Positions 43,641 to 56,498 of a DNA stretch of 64,000 nt are shown here, one piece after another. Position 1 is the first letter of the stretch, and each line of letters starts with the position of its first letter. The stretch is from Pseudomaricurvus sp. HS19 (GTDB lineage Bacteria; Pseudomonadota; Gammaproteobacteria; Pseudomonadales; Cellvibrionaceae), in the NCBI RefSeq assembly GCF_009857815.1, contig NZ_WVVW01000010.1, forward strand, positions 153,650 to 217,649, in the 5' to 3' direction. The notes below the pieces were generated by a model. That model was not told the origin of the DNA, made no database searches, and saw only the letters and a list, made by a program, of their open reading frames with translations. The translations under genes and the position numbers were made by a program.

Positions 43641-44186
43641 GTGTCAGATCAAGAGCAGACCACCCCTGAAGTGGAAGAAGTAGCGGCTGCGGCTGCGGAA
43701 GAGCAGGCCCCGGCAGAGGGCGAAGTATCTGAAGTGGAGACCCTGGCAGCACAGCTGGCAGAGGCCCAGGAGCAGGCCCTGCGGGCGCAGGCTGAGGCGC
43801 AAAACGCCCGCCGTCGTGCCGAGCAGGATATCGAGAAAGCGCACAAGTTCGGCCAGGAGAAGCTGGTGAACGACCTGTTGCCCATTGTCGACAACCTGGA
43901 ACGCGCCCTGGAGGCCATGGCTGAAGTGGATGAAGCGCTGAAGCCGGTGGTGGAAGGTGTTGAGCTGACCCTGAAGTCCTTCCAGGACACCCTGGCGCGT
44001 CACAAGGTTGAGGCAGTGAATCCGGTGGGAGAGCCGTTCGATCCACAGCTGCACCAGGCTATGGCCATGGTGCCGGCGCCGGACGCAGAGCCCAACACCG
44101 TGATCAATGTGTTCCAGAAAGGCTACACCCTGCACGGTCGCCTGGTGCGCCCGGCCATGGTGGTGGTAGCCAAAGCAGCTGACTGA
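43641..44186 (+). CDS. grpE: Nucleotide exchange factor GrpE
   Basis: 181 residues from GTG 43641 (GGAGAG upstream). Acidic N-terminus, long coiled coil (about 35-85), then four-helix and beta domains ending [14 protein letters not shown]. It speeds ADP release from DnaK. It leads the heat-shock cluster under a sigma-32 promoter. Confidence 0.96.
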   Translation: MSDQEQTTPEVEEVAAAAAEEQAPAEGEVSEVETLAAQLAEAQEQALRAQAEAQNARRRAEQDIEKAHKFGQEKLVNDLLPIVDNLERALEAMAEVDEALKPVVEGVELTLKSFQDTLARHKVEAVNPVGEPFDPQLHQAMAMVPAPDAEPNTVINVFQKGYTLHGRLVRPAMVVVAKAAD

Positions 44187-44350
44187 TTCTGTAACCACAG
44201 GCTGCACTGAAAAATAACCGTAACCTTTGTGTGGTGGGGGTTGAAATAGCCGGCACCGCACTTATATAGAAGACAACCGGCGGAGAGGCCCGGGCAGAGG
44301 CCCGCCACCCGCCACGCAGATTACCGCGAACATTTCCGGAGAATATCGAA

Positions 44351-46264
44351 ATGGGCAAAATCATCGGCATCGACCTGGGTACCACCAACTCCTGTGTATC
44401 TGTACTGGAGGGTGGCAAGCCCAAGGTGATCGAAAACGCAGAGGGCGATCGCACTACGCCTTCCATTGTCGCTTTTACTGACGACAACGAAATCCTGGTA
44501 GGTCAGAGCGCCAAGCGTCAGGCCGTAACCAACCCTACCAACACCCTGTTCGCGGTGAAGCGCCTGATCGGTCGCAAGTTCACCGATGACGTGGTGCAGA
44601 AAGACATCTCCATGGTGCCTTACGGTATCGCCCAGGCTGACAACGGTGACGCCTGGGTTGAGGTGAAGGGCGAGAAGAAAGCGCCACCACAGATCTCTGC
44701 CGAAGTGCTGAAGAAAATGAAGAAGACCGCTGAGGACTACCTGGGTGAAAAAGTCACCGAGGCTGTCATCACCGTACCGGCTTACTTCAACGACTCACAG
44801 CGTCAGGCCACCAAGGACGCCGGCAAGATTGCCGGTCTGGAAGTGAAGCGTATCATCAACGAGCCAACCGCTGCGGCGCTGGCCTACGGTATGGACAAGG
44901 CCAAGGGTGACCACACCATCGCCGTCTACGACCTGGGTGGTGGTACCTTCGATATCTCCGTGATTGAAATTGCCGACGTTGATGGTGAGCACCAGTTCGA
45001 AGTGCTGGCCACCAACGGTGACACCTTCCTTGGCGGTGAAGACTTCGACCTGCGCCTGATCGAGTACCTGGCGGCTGAGTTCAAGAAGAGCAATAGCATC
45101 GACCTGCACAACGATCCGCTGGCCCTGCAGCGCCTGAAGGAAGCGGCCGAGAAGGCCAAGATCGAGCTCTCTTCTTCCCAGCAGACCGAAGTGAACCTGC
45201 CTTACATTACTGCGGATGCCACTGGTCCCAAGCACCTGGTGGTGAAGCTGACCCGCGCCAAGCTGGAGTCCCTGGTGGAAGAGCTGGTGATCCGCTCCAT
45301 GGGTCCTGTGAAGCAGGCGATCGCCGATGCCGGCCTCTCTGTCAGCGACATTGATGACGTTATCCTGGTGGGTGGTCAGACCCGCATGCCAATGGTGCAG
45401 CAGAAGGTTGCCGAGTTCTTCGGCAAGGAAGCGCGCCGTGACGTGAACCCTGACGAAGCGGTTGCCATGGGTGCTGCTATCCAGGGTGCGGTACTGGCCG
45501 GTGACGTAAAAGACGTACTGCTGCTGGACGTAACCCCGCTGAGCCTGGGTATCGAGACCATGGGCGGTGTGGCTACTCCGCTGATCGAGAAGAACACCAC
45601 CATCCCGACCAAGAAGTCGCAGGTGTTCTCTACTGCTGACGACAACCAGACCGCGGTAACCATTCACGTGGTGCAGGGTGAGCGCAAGCAGGCGGCACAG
45701 AACAAATCCCTGGGCCGTTTTGACCTGGCAGACATTCCTCCGGCACCCCGTGGCATGCCACAGATTGAAGTGACCTTCGATATCGACGCTAACGGTATTC
45801 TCAACGTAAGCGCCAAAGACAAGGCTACCGGCAAAGAGCAGTCCATCGTCATCAAGGCCTCCTCCGGCCTGAGCGACGAGGAGATCGAAGCCATGGTGCA
45901 GGACGCCGAGGCCAACGCCGAGGCGGACAAGAAGTTCGAGGAGCTGGTAACCGCCCGCAACACCCTCGACGGCCTGATCAGTGCCACCAAAAAGACACTG
46001 GAAGAGGCTGGCGACAAGGTGACTGCCGACGAGAAGTCTGCCATTGAGGCTGCCCTGGCCGAAGCCGAAGAGGCGGTGAAGGGTAGCGACAAGGAGGCGA
46101 TGGAAGCTGCCAGCACCAAACTGACCGAGGCGACCGGCCCTGTGGCACAGAAGATGTATGCCGAACAGGCAGCCCAGGCCGAGGGTGCTGCCCAGGCGGA
46201 TGCCGGTGCGGCTGATGACGGTGTGGTCGACGCTGAGTTCGAAGAAGTCAAAGACGACAAGTAA
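44351..46264 (+). CDS. dnaK: Chaperone DnaK (Hsp70)
   Basis: 637 residues: ATPase domain from [12 protein letters not shown] with [11 protein letters not shown], substrate-binding domain (GIETMGG..., TADDNQTAV) and a C-terminal helical lid ending in [12 protein letters not shown]. Full length. It folds proteins in an ATP cycle with DnaJ and GrpE. Separated from grpE by 164 bp. Confidence 0.98.
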   Translation: MGKIIGIDLGTTNSCVSVLEGGKPKVIENAEGDRTTPSIVAFTDDNEILVGQSAKRQAVTNPTNTLFAVKRLIGRKFTDDVVQKDISMVPYGIAQADNGDAWVEVKGEKKAPPQISAEVLKKMKKTAEDYLGEKVTEAVITVPAYFNDSQRQATKDAGKIAGLEVKRIINEPTAAALAYGMDKAKGDHTIAVYDLGGGTFDISVIEIADVDGEHQFEVLATNGDTFLGGEDFDLRLIEYLAAEFKKSNSIDLHNDPLALQRLKEAAEKAKIELSSSQQTEVNLPYITADATGPKHLVVKLTRAKLESLVEELVIRSMGPVKQAIADAGLSVSDIDDVILVGGQTRMPMVQQKVAEFFGKEARRDVNPDEAVAMGAAIQGAVLAGDVKDVLLLDVTPLSLGIETMGGVATPLIEKNTTIPTKKSQVFSTADDNQTAVTIHVVQGERKQAAQNKSLGRFDLADIPPAPRGMPQIEVTFDIDANGILNVSAKDKATGKEQSIVIKASSGLSDEEIEAMVQDAEANAEADKKFEELVTARNTLDGLISATKKTLEEAGDKVTADEKSAIEAALAEAEEAVKGSDKEAMEAASTKLTEATGPVAQKMYAEQAAQAEGAAQADAGAADDGVVDAEFEEVKDDK

Positions 46265-46433
46265 GCGCGGTCAGCAAAACCCGCTCATCTGATGAGCTAA
46301 ACGGGAGGCGCAGGGCGTCCGGCTGCGGCCGGAAACCCGGTCTCCCGTCGCCGTGTCAGTGGCTGCCGTTTGTGTTGAGCATGCGCCGCTGACCAGAAGA
46401 ACGTTAAACCATTTGCCCTGAAGTAACTGATCT

Positions 46434-47576
46434 ATGTCGAAGCGCGATTACTACGAAGTACTTGGAGTTGACCGTGAGGTATCCGAGAAGGACCTGAAGA
46501 AGGCCTATCGCCGGGTGGCCATGAAGTTCCACCCGGACCGCAACCCGGATGACAAAGAGGCCGAGGAGAAATTCAAGGAGGCCACCGAAGCCTACGAGGT
46601 GCTGGGGGATTCCCAGAAGCGTGCGCTCTACGACCAGTACGGTCACGCGGGAGTCGACCAGCAGGCCGGTGGCTTTGGTGGTGGCGGCTTTGGTGGTGGT
46701 GCCGGCAGCTTCAGTGACATCTTTGGTGACGTCTTCGGCGACATCTTTGGTGGTGGGGGCGGCGGCCGTGCTGGTCGCGGTGGCCCGGCTCGTGGTTCCG
46801 ACCTGCGTTACAACCTGGAGCTGGACCTGGAGGATGCCGTGCGCGGCACCACCGTCAAGATCCGGGTGCCGGCCCTGGTCAGCTGTAAGACCTGTGATGG
46901 CAGCGGTGCCAAGTCCGGCAGCAAGCCGATGACCTGTACCACCTGTGGCGGTATCGGTCAGGTGCGCATGCAGCAGGGCTTCTTTTCGGTGCAGCAGACC
47001 TGCCCCAACTGCCGCGGCAAAGGCACCATCATTACGGACCCCTGTGGCGATTGTCATGGCCACGGCCGGGTCGAAGAGACCAAGACCCTGTCGGTGAAAG
47101 TGCCTGCAGGTGTGGATACCGGCGATCGTATTCGTCTTTCCGGCGAAGGTGAGGCAGGTGTGGACGGTGGCCCCACCGGCGACCTCTATGTGCAGGTGTC
47201 GGTCAAAGAGCATGAGATCTTCCAGCGGGATGGTCGCAACCTCTACTGCGAGGTGCCGGTCAACTTTGTGGATGCCGCCCTGGGTGGCGAGATTGATGTG
47301 CCCACCCTGGACGGACGGGTCAAACTCAAGGTGCCGGCCGAGACCCAGACCGGCAAGCTGTTCCGCCTGCGCAACAAGGGTGTGACCTCGGTGCGCGGTG
47401 GTGCCCCGGGTGACCTGCTGTGCCGGGTGATGGTGGAGACGCCGGTCAACCTCAGCAACAAGCAAAAGGATCTGCTGAAGGAGTTCAAGGCCTCTATGGA
47501 GGGTGACAAGAACTCCCCCAAGCAGAACAGCTGGTTTGAGGGCATGAAAAACTTCTTCGGCGATATGAAGCTGTAA
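46434..47576 (+). CDS. dnaJ: Chaperone DnaJ (Hsp40)
   Basis: 380 residues: J-domain with HPD ([10 protein letters not shown]), Gly/Phe-rich stretch (about 75-120), four zinc motifs [24 protein letters not shown] and CGDCHGHG, and the C-terminal substrate domains. It delivers substrates to DnaK. It is 169 bp after dnaK; the gap holds a GC-rich hairpin but no gene. Confidence 0.98.
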   Translation: MSKRDYYEVLGVDREVSEKDLKKAYRRVAMKFHPDRNPDDKEAEEKFKEATEAYEVLGDSQKRALYDQYGHAGVDQQAGGFGGGGFGGGAGSFSDIFGDVFGDIFGGGGGGRAGRGGPARGSDLRYNLELDLEDAVRGTTVKIRVPALVSCKTCDGSGAKSGSKPMTCTTCGGIGQVRMQQGFFSVQQTCPNCRGKGTIITDPCGDCHGHGRVEETKTLSVKVPAGVDTGDRIRLSGEGEAGVDGGPTGDLYVQVSVKEHEIFQRDGRNLYCEVPVNFVDAALGGEIDVPTLDGRVKLKVPAETQTGKLFRLRNKGVTSVRGGAPGDLLCRVMVETPVNLSNKQKDLLKEFKASMEGDKNSPKQNSWFEGMKNFFGDMKL

Positions 47577-47712
47577 CACCCTTATCCGCAAGGGATCTGG
47601 CAAGGCGTACACAACCGGGGGCTTACTTCGTGTAAACTTCCGCCCTGTGTGCGCCTTTGTCGTTTCTGAAGGCCATTATTGTCGTCGCAGCCCGGGTGGG
47701 GGTGCGCCTTGA

Positions 47713-48531
<819 letters not shown>

Positions 48532-49037
48532 CCCTCTCCTTGCGCGCTGCGGCAGGCCGTCTTCCGGGTTGTCGCTGTGCCGGGCCGGTGCCTGATGGCC
48601 CCCTGAGGCGAAGGCGTACTCCTGCCCCCGGGTAAGCACTCACTTTGTGGGGTTTTTCGGGGGTCGGTTTTGGGGCATTCAGGGGGATTCCGGATTGGAC
48701 AGTGGCTGTCCGTATCGCGTACAATCGCGCCTCAGATCGATCTTGGCCAAGTCGCTTAAGCGAGTCTGATCGGTGCAGCGGAGACACCGGTCTTCTGGTA
48801 GTAAGACGCAAAATGCCCTAAGCGAGGTGAAGCCAGCGGTTTCATCTCGCTTTTTTGCAACTTGACGCCGGGAAATTCCAACTTTCAGTTAATTGATATG
48901 GCAGATATTGCCCGGACCCGTGCGAACTCGCGCGGCAGCAGCTCTCGGTCTGAAGAAACAGAATTAAACATGCGTAAGAGCCCGCCACTAGGGGCTTTTA
49001 ACGCAGCAACACGCTTGTCATTCCCTAGGAGGCTGAC
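48532..49037 (+). promoter_or_regulatory. carA leader region with attenuator-like hairpin
   Basis: 506 bp without a gene. A TACAAT -10 lies at 48720-48725 with a weak TTGGAC 19 bp upstream. A 12-bp palindrome (TCGCTTAAGCGA, 48752-48763) follows, then a terminator-like hairpin at 48821-48856: AGCGAGGTGAA paired with TTTCATCTCGCT, ending in T6. This is well before carA (TTG 49038, AGGAGG upstream), so premature termination could control carAB, perhaps by pyrimidines or arginine. No leader peptide was identified with confidence. Confidence 0.55.
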
Positions 49038-50174
49038 TTGACCACTGGTGCCCAAAGACCCGCCATTCTGGTGCTTGAAGACGGTAGTGTATTTCGCGGC
49101 AGCGCCATCGGCGCTGACGGCCTGGCAACCGGCGAGGTGGTGTTCAACACCGCCATGACCGGTTATCAGGAGATCCTCACCGACCCATCCTATGCCCAGC
49201 AAATTGTGACCCTGACCTACCCCCATATCGGTAATGTCGGTGCTAACAGTGAGGACGAGGAGTGTGGTCAGATCTGGGCCCGCGGTCTGGTGATTCGCGA
49301 CCTGCCCCTGCTGGCCAGCAACTTCCGCTCCCAGCAGACCCTGGATGCCTACCTGCAGCAGCACAATATCCTCGGCATTGCCGATATCGATACCCGTCGC
49401 CTGACCCGTATCCTGCGCGACAAGGGCTCCCAGAACGGCTGCATCATGGCCGGCGACCTCGATGAGGCGGCGGCGCTCAAGGCGGCGAAAGAGTTCGGTG
49501 GCCTCAAGGGCCTGGACCTGGCCAAGGAAGTGACCACCGCTGAAGCCTATGACTGGAAAGAGGGCAGCTGGCAGCTGGGTAAGGGTTTTGTGACTCCCGA
49601 GCAACTGCCCTACAAGGTTGTGGCCTACGATTATGGTGTGAAGCGCAACATCCTGCGCATGCTGGTGGATCGCGGTTGTGACCTGACGGTTGTGCCGGCT
49701 AAAACCACCGCCGCCGAAGTGCTGGCCATGAACCCCGATGGCGTCTTCCTCTCCAATGGTCCTGGTGACCCGGAGCCCTGTGACTACGCCATCACCGCGA
49801 TCACTGAACTCCTGGAGACCGACGTGCCGGTATTCGGTATCTGTCTCGGTCACCAGCTGCTGGCCCTGGCCTCCGGTGCCAAAACCGTGAAGATGGGTCA
49901 TGGCCACCACGGTGGTAACCACCCGGTGCAGAGCCTGGAAGACGGTACCGTGATGATCACCGCGCAGAACCACGGTTTTGCGGTGGATGAGGCGTCTCTG
50001 CCAGCCACCTTGAAAGCCACCCACAAGTCGCTGTTCGATGGCACCCTGCAGGGCATTCATCGCACCGACAAGGCGGCTTTCAGCTTCCAGGGCCACCCTG
50101 AGGCCAGCCCCGGTCCGCACGATGCGGCGCCGCTGTTCGATCACTTTATCGAGCTGATGGCAGCCCGCCGCTAA
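49038..50174 (+). CDS. carA: Carbamoyl-phosphate synthase small subunit
   Basis: 378 residues from TTG 49038, with a strong AGGAGG site. N-terminal domain begins [18 protein letters not shown]; the class I glutaminase domain has Cys269 in [12 protein letters not shown] and the His-Glu pair in [13 protein letters not shown]. It supplies ammonia from glutamine to CarB for pyrimidine and arginine synthesis. The rare TTG start and long leader suggest controlled expression. Confidence 0.97.
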   Translation: MTTGAQRPAILVLEDGSVFRGSAIGADGLATGEVVFNTAMTGYQEILTDPSYAQQIVTLTYPHIGNVGANSEDEECGQIWARGLVIRDLPLLASNFRSQQTLDAYLQQHNILGIADIDTRRLTRILRDKGSQNGCIMAGDLDEAAALKAAKEFGGLKGLDLAKEVTTAEAYDWKEGSWQLGKGFVTPEQLPYKVVAYDYGVKRNILRMLVDRGCDLTVVPAKTTAAEVLAMNPDGVFLSNGPGDPEPCDYAITAITELLETDVPVFGICLGHQLLALASGAKTVKMGHGHHGGNHPVQSLEDGTVMITAQNHGFAVDEASLPATLKATHKSLFDGTLQGIHRTDKAAFSFQGHPEASPGPHDAAPLFDHFIELMAARR

Positions 50175-50267
50175 GCGCGGATCGGGCAACAACAAGGGTT
50201 ACAGAGAATACTTTTGTGGAGCTGACGCCCGCTGCGGGCTCCACACTCAGCGTCAAGCGAGAGCACA

Positions 50268-53200
50268 ATGCCAAAAAGAACTGATATCCAAAGCATTCTG
50301 ATTCTGGGAGCTGGTCCGATTGTGATCGGGCAGGCCTGTGAATTCGACTATTCCGGCGCCCAGGCCTGTAAGGCACTGCGCGAGGAGGGTTACCGGGTCA
50401 TTCTGGTGAACTCCAACCCGGCCACCATCATGACCGATCCGACCATGGCCGATGCCACCTACATCGAGCCCATCGAATGGCGCACGGTAGAGAAGATCAT
50501 CGAGAAAGAGCGTCCCGACGCCATCCTGCCTACCATGGGCGGCCAGACTGCACTCAACTGTGCGCTGGCGCTGCACGACAACGGTGTACTGGAGAAGTAC
50601 GACGTTGAACTGATCGGTGCCACCCAGGAAGCCATCCACAAGGCGGAAGACCGCAACCTGTTTGACAAGGCGATGAAGAAGATCGGCCTTGAGTGTGCCC
50701 GCGCCGACATCGTGCACACCATGGAAGAGGCACTGGAAGTACCGAAGAAGTACGGCTTCCCGGTCATTATCCGCCCCTCCTTCACCATGGGTGGTTCCGG
50801 TGGTGGTATCGCCTACAACTGGGAAGAGTTCGAAGAGATCTGTAACCGCGGTTTCGATCTGTCGCCCACCAACGAGCTGCTGATCGACGAATCGCTGCTG
50901 GGCTGGAAAGAGTACGAGATGGAGGTTGTGCGTGATAAGAACGACAACTGCATCATCGTCTGTTCCATCGAGAACTTTGACCCCATGGGTGTGCACACCG
51001 GTGACTCCATCACCGTGGCACCGGCCCAGACCCTGACCGATAAAGAGCTGCAGATCATGCGTAACGCCTCACTGGCGGTGCTGCGTGAAATCGGTGTGGA
51101 AACCGGTGGCTCCAACGTGCAGTTCGCGGTGAATCCCGAAAACGGCCGTCTGGTGGTGATCGAGATGAACCCCCGCGTGAGCCGCTCTTCGGCGCTGGCT
51201 TCCAAGGCTACCGGCTTCCCCATTGCCAAGGTGGCGGCCAAGCTGGCGGTGGGTTACACCCTGGATGAGCTGCAGAACGACATCACCGGCGGTGCGACCC
51301 CGGCCTCGTTCGAGCCCTCCATCGACTACGTGGTTACCAAGGTGCCGCGTTTCACCTTTGAAAAATTCGGCGATGCCGATGCCCGCCTGACCACCCAGAT
51401 GAAGTCTGTGGGTGAGGTGATGGCCATCGGTCGCACTTTCCAGGAGTCCCTGCAGAAAGCCCTGCGCGGCCTGGAAGTGGGCTCTGCCGGCTTTGAGCCC
51501 AAGGTTGACCTGAGTTCCGACGACGCCATGGCGCAGATCCGTCGCGATCTCTCCACTCCCGGCGCCGAGCGTATCTGGTTTGTGGCGGACGCCTTCCGTG
51601 CTGGTATGAGTGTGGAAGAGGCGTTCGAAGTCTCTGCTATCGACCCCTGGTTCCTGGTGCAGATCGAAGACCTGATGAAGGAAGAGCAGCGCCTGGCGGC
51701 CATGCCACTGGGTGATATCACTGCTGACATGATGTTCCGCATCAAGCGCAAGGGCTTCTCCGATAAGCGCCTGGCGACCCTGCTGGGTGTTAGCGAAAAA
51801 ACCGTGCGTGCACACCGCACCAAGCTGGGTATCCACCCGGTCTACAAGCGCGTGGACACCTGTGCAGCCGAGTTCGCAACCTCCACCGCTTACATGTATT
51901 CCACCTACGAAGAAGAGTGTGAGTCCAACCCGTCCGACCGTGACAAGATCATGGTGCTGGGTGGCGGTCCCAACCGTATTGGTCAGGGTATCGAGTTTGA
52001 CTACTGCTGTGTGCATGCCGCCCTGGCCTGTCGCGAAGATGGTTTCGAAACCATCATGGTCAACTGTAACCCCGAGACAGTTTCCACCGACTACGACACT
52101 TCCGACCGTCTCTACTTTGAGCCGGTGACCCTGGAAGATGTGCTGGAGATCGTGCGTAAAGAGAAACCCAAGGGTGTGATCGTACAGTTCGGTGGCCAGA
52201 CGCCGCTGAAACTGGCTCGTGCTCTGGAGGCCGAAGGTGTGCCGATTATCGGTACCTCGCCTGAGGCGATCGACCGCGCCGAAGACCGTGAGCGCTTCCA
52301 GCAGATGCTGATGCGCCTGGATCTGAAGCAGCCATCCAACGCCATCGTGCGTTCCACCGAAGAAGCGGTGCGCATGGCGGTGCAGGTGGGTTACCCGCTG
52401 GTGGTGCGTCCTTCCTATGTACTGGGTGGTCGTGCCATGGAGATCGTCTACAAGGAAGACGAGCTGCGCCACTATATGCGTACGGCTGTACAGGTGTCCG
52501 ACGATGCGCCGGTGCTGCTGGATCACTTCCTCAATAACGCCATCGAGGTGGATATTGATGCAGTGTCTGACGGCAAGACCGTCGTCATCGGTGCCATCAT
52601 GCAGCACATTGAGCAGTGTGGTGTGCACTCCGGTGACTCCGCCTGTTCCCTGCCACCTTACTCCCTGCCTGCAGATGTGCAGGACGAGATGCGCGAGCAG
52701 GTGCGCAAGATGGCGGTAGAGCTGGGCGTTATCGGTCTGATGAACGTGCAGCTGGCCTATCAGGACGGTGAGATCTACGTAATCGAAGTGAACCCGCGCG
52801 CCTCCCGTACCGTGCCGTTTGTCTCCAAGTGCATTGGCACTTCGCTGGCAAAAGTGGCAGCGCTGGTGCAGGCCGGCAAATCCCTGGAAGAGCAGGGCTT
52901 CACCCAGGAAGTGGTGCCGGATTACTTCAGCGTCAAAGAGGCGGTATTCCCCTTCAACAAGTTCCCTGCGGTTGACCCGATTCTTGGTCCCGAGATGAAG
53001 TCCACCGGTGAGGTGATGGGTGTGGGTGATACCTTTGCCGAGGCTTACTCCAAAGCCCAGCTGGGTGCCGGCGACCCAATTCCGGTATCCGGCAAGGTCT
53101 TTGTCAGTGTGCGAGACTTCGATAAGGAAGAGTTGCTGCCGGTGGCCAAAGAGCTGGTGGATCTCGGCTATCAGTTGGTCGCCACCCGTGGCACCGCCAA

Positions 53201-53489
53201 GTATCTGGGTGAGCAGGGCTTGCCGGTACAAATGGTCAACAAGGTGATGGAGGGGCGCCCTCACATCGTCGACATGATCAAGAATGACGAGATCGATATC
53301 GTCATTAATACCACTGAAGGCAAGCAGGCGATCCGCGACTCCGCTTCTATCCGTCGCAGCGCCGAGAACCACAGTGTCTACTTTACAACTACTATCGCCG
53401 GTGCGGCGGCTGTGTGCATGGCCATTCGTTCCGGCCAGCAGCACAAGGTGCGTAGCCTGCAGGAGCTGCACGGGAGAGTAAAAGGATGA
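50268..53489 (+). CDS. carB: Carbamoyl-phosphate synthase large subunit
   Basis: 1073 residues, full length. Two ATP-grasp halves (about 1-550 and 551-930), each with a [14 protein letters not shown] start ([19 protein letters not shown] and [18 protein letters not shown]), and a C-terminal MGS-like allosteric domain ([14 protein letters not shown]). It makes carbamoyl phosphate from bicarbonate, ATP and the ammonia passed by CarA. It overlaps greA by 4 bp. Confidence 0.98.
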   Translation: MPKRTDIQSILILGAGPIVIGQACEFDYSGAQACKALREEGYRVILVNSNPATIMTDPTMADATYIEPIEWRTVEKIIEKERPDAILPTMGGQTALNCALALHDNGVLEKYDVELIGATQEAIHKAEDRNLFDKAMKKIGLECARADIVHTMEEALEVPKKYGFPVIIRPSFTMGGSGGGIAYNWEEFEEICNRGFDLSPTNELLIDESLLGWKEYEMEVVRDKNDNCIIVCSIENFDPMGVHTGDSITVAPAQTLTDKELQIMRNASLAVLREIGVETGGSNVQFAVNPENGRLVVIEMNPRVSRSSALASKATGFPIAKVAAKLAVGYTLDELQNDITGGATPASFEPSIDYVVTKVPRFTFEKFGDADARLTTQMKSVGEVMAIGRTFQESLQKALRGLEVGSAGFEPKVDLSSDDAMAQIRRDLSTPGAERIWFVADAFRAGMSVEEAFEVSAIDPWFLVQIEDLMKEEQRLAAMPLGDITADMMFRIKRKGFSDKRLATLLGVSEKTVRAHRTKLGIHPVYKRVDTCAAEFATSTAYMYSTYEEECESNPSDRDKIMVLGGGPNRIGQGIEFDYCCVHAALACREDGFETIMVNCNPETVSTDYDTSDRLYFEPVTLEDVLEIVRKEKPKGVIVQFGGQTPLKLARALEAEGVPIIGTSPEAIDRAEDRERFQQMLMRLDLKQPSNAIVRSTEEAVRMAVQVGYPLVVRPSYVLGGRAMEIVYKEDELRHYMRTAVQVSDDAPVLLDHFLNNAIEVDIDAVSDGKTVVIGAIMQHIEQCGVHSGDSACSLPPYSLPADVQDEMREQVRKMAVELGVIGLMNVQLAYQDGEIYVIEVNPRASRTVPFVSKCIGTSLAKVAALVQAGKSLEEQGFTQEVVPDYFSVKEAVFPFNKFPAVDPILGPEMKSTGEVMGVGDTFAEAYSKAQLGAGDPIPVSGKVFVSVRDFDKEELLPVAKELVDLGYQLVATRGTAKYLGEQGLPVQMVNKVMEGRPHIVDMIKNDEIDIVINTTEGKQAIRDSASIRRSAENHSVYFTTTIAGAAAVCMAIRSGQQHKVRSLQELHGRVKG

Positions 53490-53962
53490 GCAAGATTCCA
53501 ATGACCAAGCAGGGCGCGGACGCCCTGCGCACCGAGCTGGAACGCCTGAAGAAAGTTGATCGCCCGCGTATTGTGCAGGCTATCGCCGAGGCCCGTGAGC
53601 ACGGTGACCTGAAAGAGAATGCTGAGTACCACGCGGCCCGCGAACAGCAGGGTTTCTGTGAGGGGCGTATCCAGGAGATTGAAGGCAAGCTCTCCAATGC
53701 CCAGGTGATCGATATCTCCCAGATTCCGGAATCCGGCAAGGTGATCTTCGGTACTACCGTGGTGATCATCAACGTGGATACGGAAGAAGAGAAGACCTAC
53801 CAGATCGTTGGCGACGACGAGGCGGACGTGAAATCCAACAAGATTTCCATCAACTCCCCCATCGCCCGTGGCCTGATTGGCAAGGAAGAGGGTGACGTTG
53901 CGGTGATCATCACCCCGGGTGGCGAAGTGGAGTACGAAATCGACTCCGTGCGCCACCTGTAA
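53486..53962 (+). CDS. greA: Transcription elongation factor GreA
   Basis: 158 residues: N-terminal coiled coil with acidic tip [19 protein letters not shown] and a C-terminal globular domain ([18 protein letters not shown]). It rescues backtracked polymerase by stimulating transcript cleavage. Its ATG overlaps the carB stop. Confidence 0.97.
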   Translation: MSKIPMTKQGADALRTELERLKKVDRPRIVQAIAEAREHGDLKENAEYHAAREQQGFCEGRIQEIEGKLSNAQVIDISQIPESGKVIFGTTVVIINVDTEEEKTYQIVGDDEADVKSNKISINSPIARGLIGKEEGDVAVIITPGGEVEYEIDSVRHL

Positions 53963-54150
53963 TTAGCTGCGGGAGCGGCTGCCTGCCCTGCACGCAGTCG
54001 CTCCGGGCGCTCGCCCCGGTGATGCCGTGGTTGGTGCCGCCGAAAATGTAAAAACACTGTAGTTTTAAGGATTTAGGGGTTGACCACTCTGGGGTTGGTC
54101 TCTATAATTTGCGGCCTTGGTTGAGGAGATATACCTCGCTAAGTTGTTGA

Positions 54151-54227
<77 letters not shown>

Positions 54228-54266
54228 CATTCTGCGCTCGGTCCAGGCGGATCGGGTGCTTCGAAC

Positions 54267-54289
54267 AGGCCCCTTTTCAGGGGCTTTTT
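54267..54289 (+). terminator. Terminator after tRNA-fMet
   Basis: GCCCC-TTTTCA-GGGGC followed by T5, 40 bp after the tRNA. Confidence 0.85.
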
Positions 54290-54413
54290 CGTATCTGCCG
54301 TCAGCCGGTGGAGGCTCTTGCGAAGGAGCTTGCAATGATCCCAGCGGAGCTGTGATCGCAGTATTGGATGGGCTTCGTGCCCATTTTTTGTTTGTGCACA
54401 CAGGGTTGAACGC

Positions 54414-54872
54414 ATGGCATCTAAGCACGATCAGTTGGTTGAACTGCTGACCCCGGTGGTTGAGTCACTGGGCTGTGAGCTGTGGGGGCTGGAGTACTTC
54501 ACCCAGGGGCGCCACAGTACCCTGCGCCTGTACATTGACCGCCCTGAAATTGGCGTAGGCCTGGAAGAGTGCGAGTCCGTCAGTCGCCAGGTGAGCAGTG
54601 TACTCGACGTGGAAGATCCGATCGCGGGTGAATACACCCTTGAGGTCTCTTCCCCGGGCATGGACCGTCCGCTTTATACCCTGGAGCAGTTTGCACGCTT
54701 TGCCGGAGAGCAGGTGGAGATCAAGCTGCGTTCGGCGTTTGAAGGGCGGAGAAAATTCAAAGGTATCCTGCGCGGCGTCGAAGAAGACGAAGTGCTGGTA
54801 GTGGTGGAGGATCATGAATACATGCTCCCCATCGAGTTGATTGACAAGGCAAACATAATCCCCCGTTTTTAA
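54414..54872 (+). CDS. rimP: Ribosome maturation factor RimP
   Basis: 152 residues. [62 protein letters not shown] and [15 protein letters not shown] match RimP. It is needed for 30S maturation. First gene of the rimP-nusA-infB-rbfA-truB-rpsO-pnp run. Confidence 0.97.
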   Translation: MASKHDQLVELLTPVVESLGCELWGLEYFTQGRHSTLRLYIDRPEIGVGLEECESVSRQVSSVLDVEDPIAGEYTLEVSSPGMDRPLYTLEQFARFAGEQVEIKLRSAFEGRRKFKGILRGVEEDEVLVVVEDHEYMLPIELIDKANIIPRF

Positions 54873-54971
54873 GGACGACAGGGGTTTGTTCGCAGTAATG
54901 AAGTAGCGGCCGGAGCAGGCTGCGATCAGTTAAGAGCCAATTGGCTCGCTTCAGGTGAACGAGGCTTACAC

Positions 54972-56477
54972 ATGGGCAAAGAAATTCTGTTGGTTGCAGA
55001 GGCGGTTTCGAACGAGAAGGGTGTCGATCGCGGCATCATCTTTGAAGCCATCGAGCAGGCGCTGGCTGCAGCCACCAAAAAGCGCTACGACGAAGATGCC
55101 GACATTCAGGTATTGATTGATCGCAAGACCGGTGATTACGTTACCACCCGTCGTTGGGAAGTGGTTGATGATGACACCCTGGCTCTGCTGGGAACCCAGT
55201 TCACCACCGAAGAGGCGGCAGAGAAAGATCCGTCCCTGCAGGTAGGCGATGTCTACGAAGAGGTGGTGGAGAACGTTGAGTTCGGCCGCATCGCTGCGCA
55301 GACCGCCAAGCAGGTGATCGTGCAGAAAGTGCGCGACGCCGAGCGTCAGCAGATTGTTGAGCAGTACCGCGATCGTCTCGGTGAGCTGGTCAGCGGCACC
55401 GTGAAGAAAGTTACCCGCGACAGCATTATTGTGGACCTCGGCAACAATGCCGAAGGCTTGCTGCCCCGCGACCAGCTGGTGGGCCGCGAAGTGTTCCGCA
55501 TGGGCGACCGCGTGCGCGCCCTGCTGCTGGATGTGCGTCCAGACAGCCGTGGCCCGCAGCTCTACCTGAGCCGCTCCTGCCCGGAGATGCTGATCGAACT
55601 GTTCAAGATTGAAGTGCCGGAGATCTCCGAGCAGGTGATCGAATTGCGTGCCGCTGCCCGCGACCCCGGTTCCCGCGCCAAGATTGCCGTACACACCAAC
55701 GACGGTCGTATTGACCCGGTCGGTGCCTGTGTGGGTATGCGCGGCTCCCGTGTGCAGGCGGTTTCCAACGAGTTGGGTGGCGAGCGTATCGATATCATCC
55801 TGTGGAACGACAACCCTGCCCAGTTTGTGATTAACGCCATGGCGCCCGCCGAGATCGAATCCATTGTGGTGGATGAAGATACCGGTTCCATGGATGTGGC
55901 AGTACAGCCGGACAACCTGGCCCAGGCCATTGGCCGCAGCGGCCAGAACGTGCGTCTGGCCAGTGAGCTGTCCGGCTGGGAAATCAACGTCATGAGCGTT
56001 GACGACTGGCAGTCCAAGCAGGAAGAGGAAACCGGCAGCTACATGCAGACCTTCATGGATGCGCTCGACGTGGATGAAGATATTGCCGGTGTGTTGGTGG
56101 ACGAAGGCTTTACCTCCTTGGAGGAGATCGCCTACGTACCGATGGAAGAGATGCTGAGCATCGATGGCTTCGATGAGGATATCGCAGAAGAACTGCGCTC
56201 ACGGGCCAAGGATGCACTGCTGACCCAGGCACTGGCGTCAGAAGAGCAGCTGGACAACGCAGAGCCGGCAGAAGACCTGCTGACAATGGAAGGCATGGAT
56301 AAGCACCTCGCTTATCTGCTGGCCAGCCGCGGTATCGCCACTATGGACGATCTCGCCGAGCAGGCCGTGGATGACCTGCTGGACATTGAAGGTATGGATG
56401 AAACACGTGCCGCCGCATTGATCATGAAAGCTCGCGAACCGTGGTTTGCAGATGAGCAGAGCGACGCTGCTGAGTAA
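54972..56477 (+). CDS. nusA: Transcription factor NusA
   Basis: 501 residues: N-terminal RNAP-binding domain, S1 domain (about 135-200), two KH domains ([47 protein letters not shown]) and two C-terminal acidic repeats (EDLLTMEGM..., [25 protein letters not shown]). It modulates pausing, termination and antitermination. Confidence 0.98.
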   Translation: MGKEILLVAEAVSNEKGVDRGIIFEAIEQALAAATKKRYDEDADIQVLIDRKTGDYVTTRRWEVVDDDTLALLGTQFTTEEAAEKDPSLQVGDVYEEVVENVEFGRIAAQTAKQVIVQKVRDAERQQIVEQYRDRLGELVSGTVKKVTRDSIIVDLGNNAEGLLPRDQLVGREVFRMGDRVRALLLDVRPDSRGPQLYLSRSCPEMLIELFKIEVPEISEQVIELRAAARDPGSRAKIAVHTNDGRIDPVGACVGMRGSRVQAVSNELGGERIDIILWNDNPAQFVINAMAPAEIESIVVDEDTGSMDVAVQPDNLAQAIGRSGQNVRLASELSGWEINVMSVDDWQSKQEEETGSYMQTFMDALDVDEDIAGVLVDEGFTSLEEIAYVPMEEMLSIDGFDEDIAEELRSRAKDALLTQALASEEQLDNAEPAEDLLTMEGMDKHLAYLLASRGIATMDDLAEQAVDDLLDIEGMDETRAAALIMKAREPWFADEQSDAAE

Positions 56478-56498
56478 CACGAGGATTGAGGACAGATC

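Noticed and set aside
51069..53501. 810-codon minus-strand open frame across carB
   Set aside because: It is antisense to carB; no domain, signal or start site. It is the shadow of a GC-rich conserved gene.
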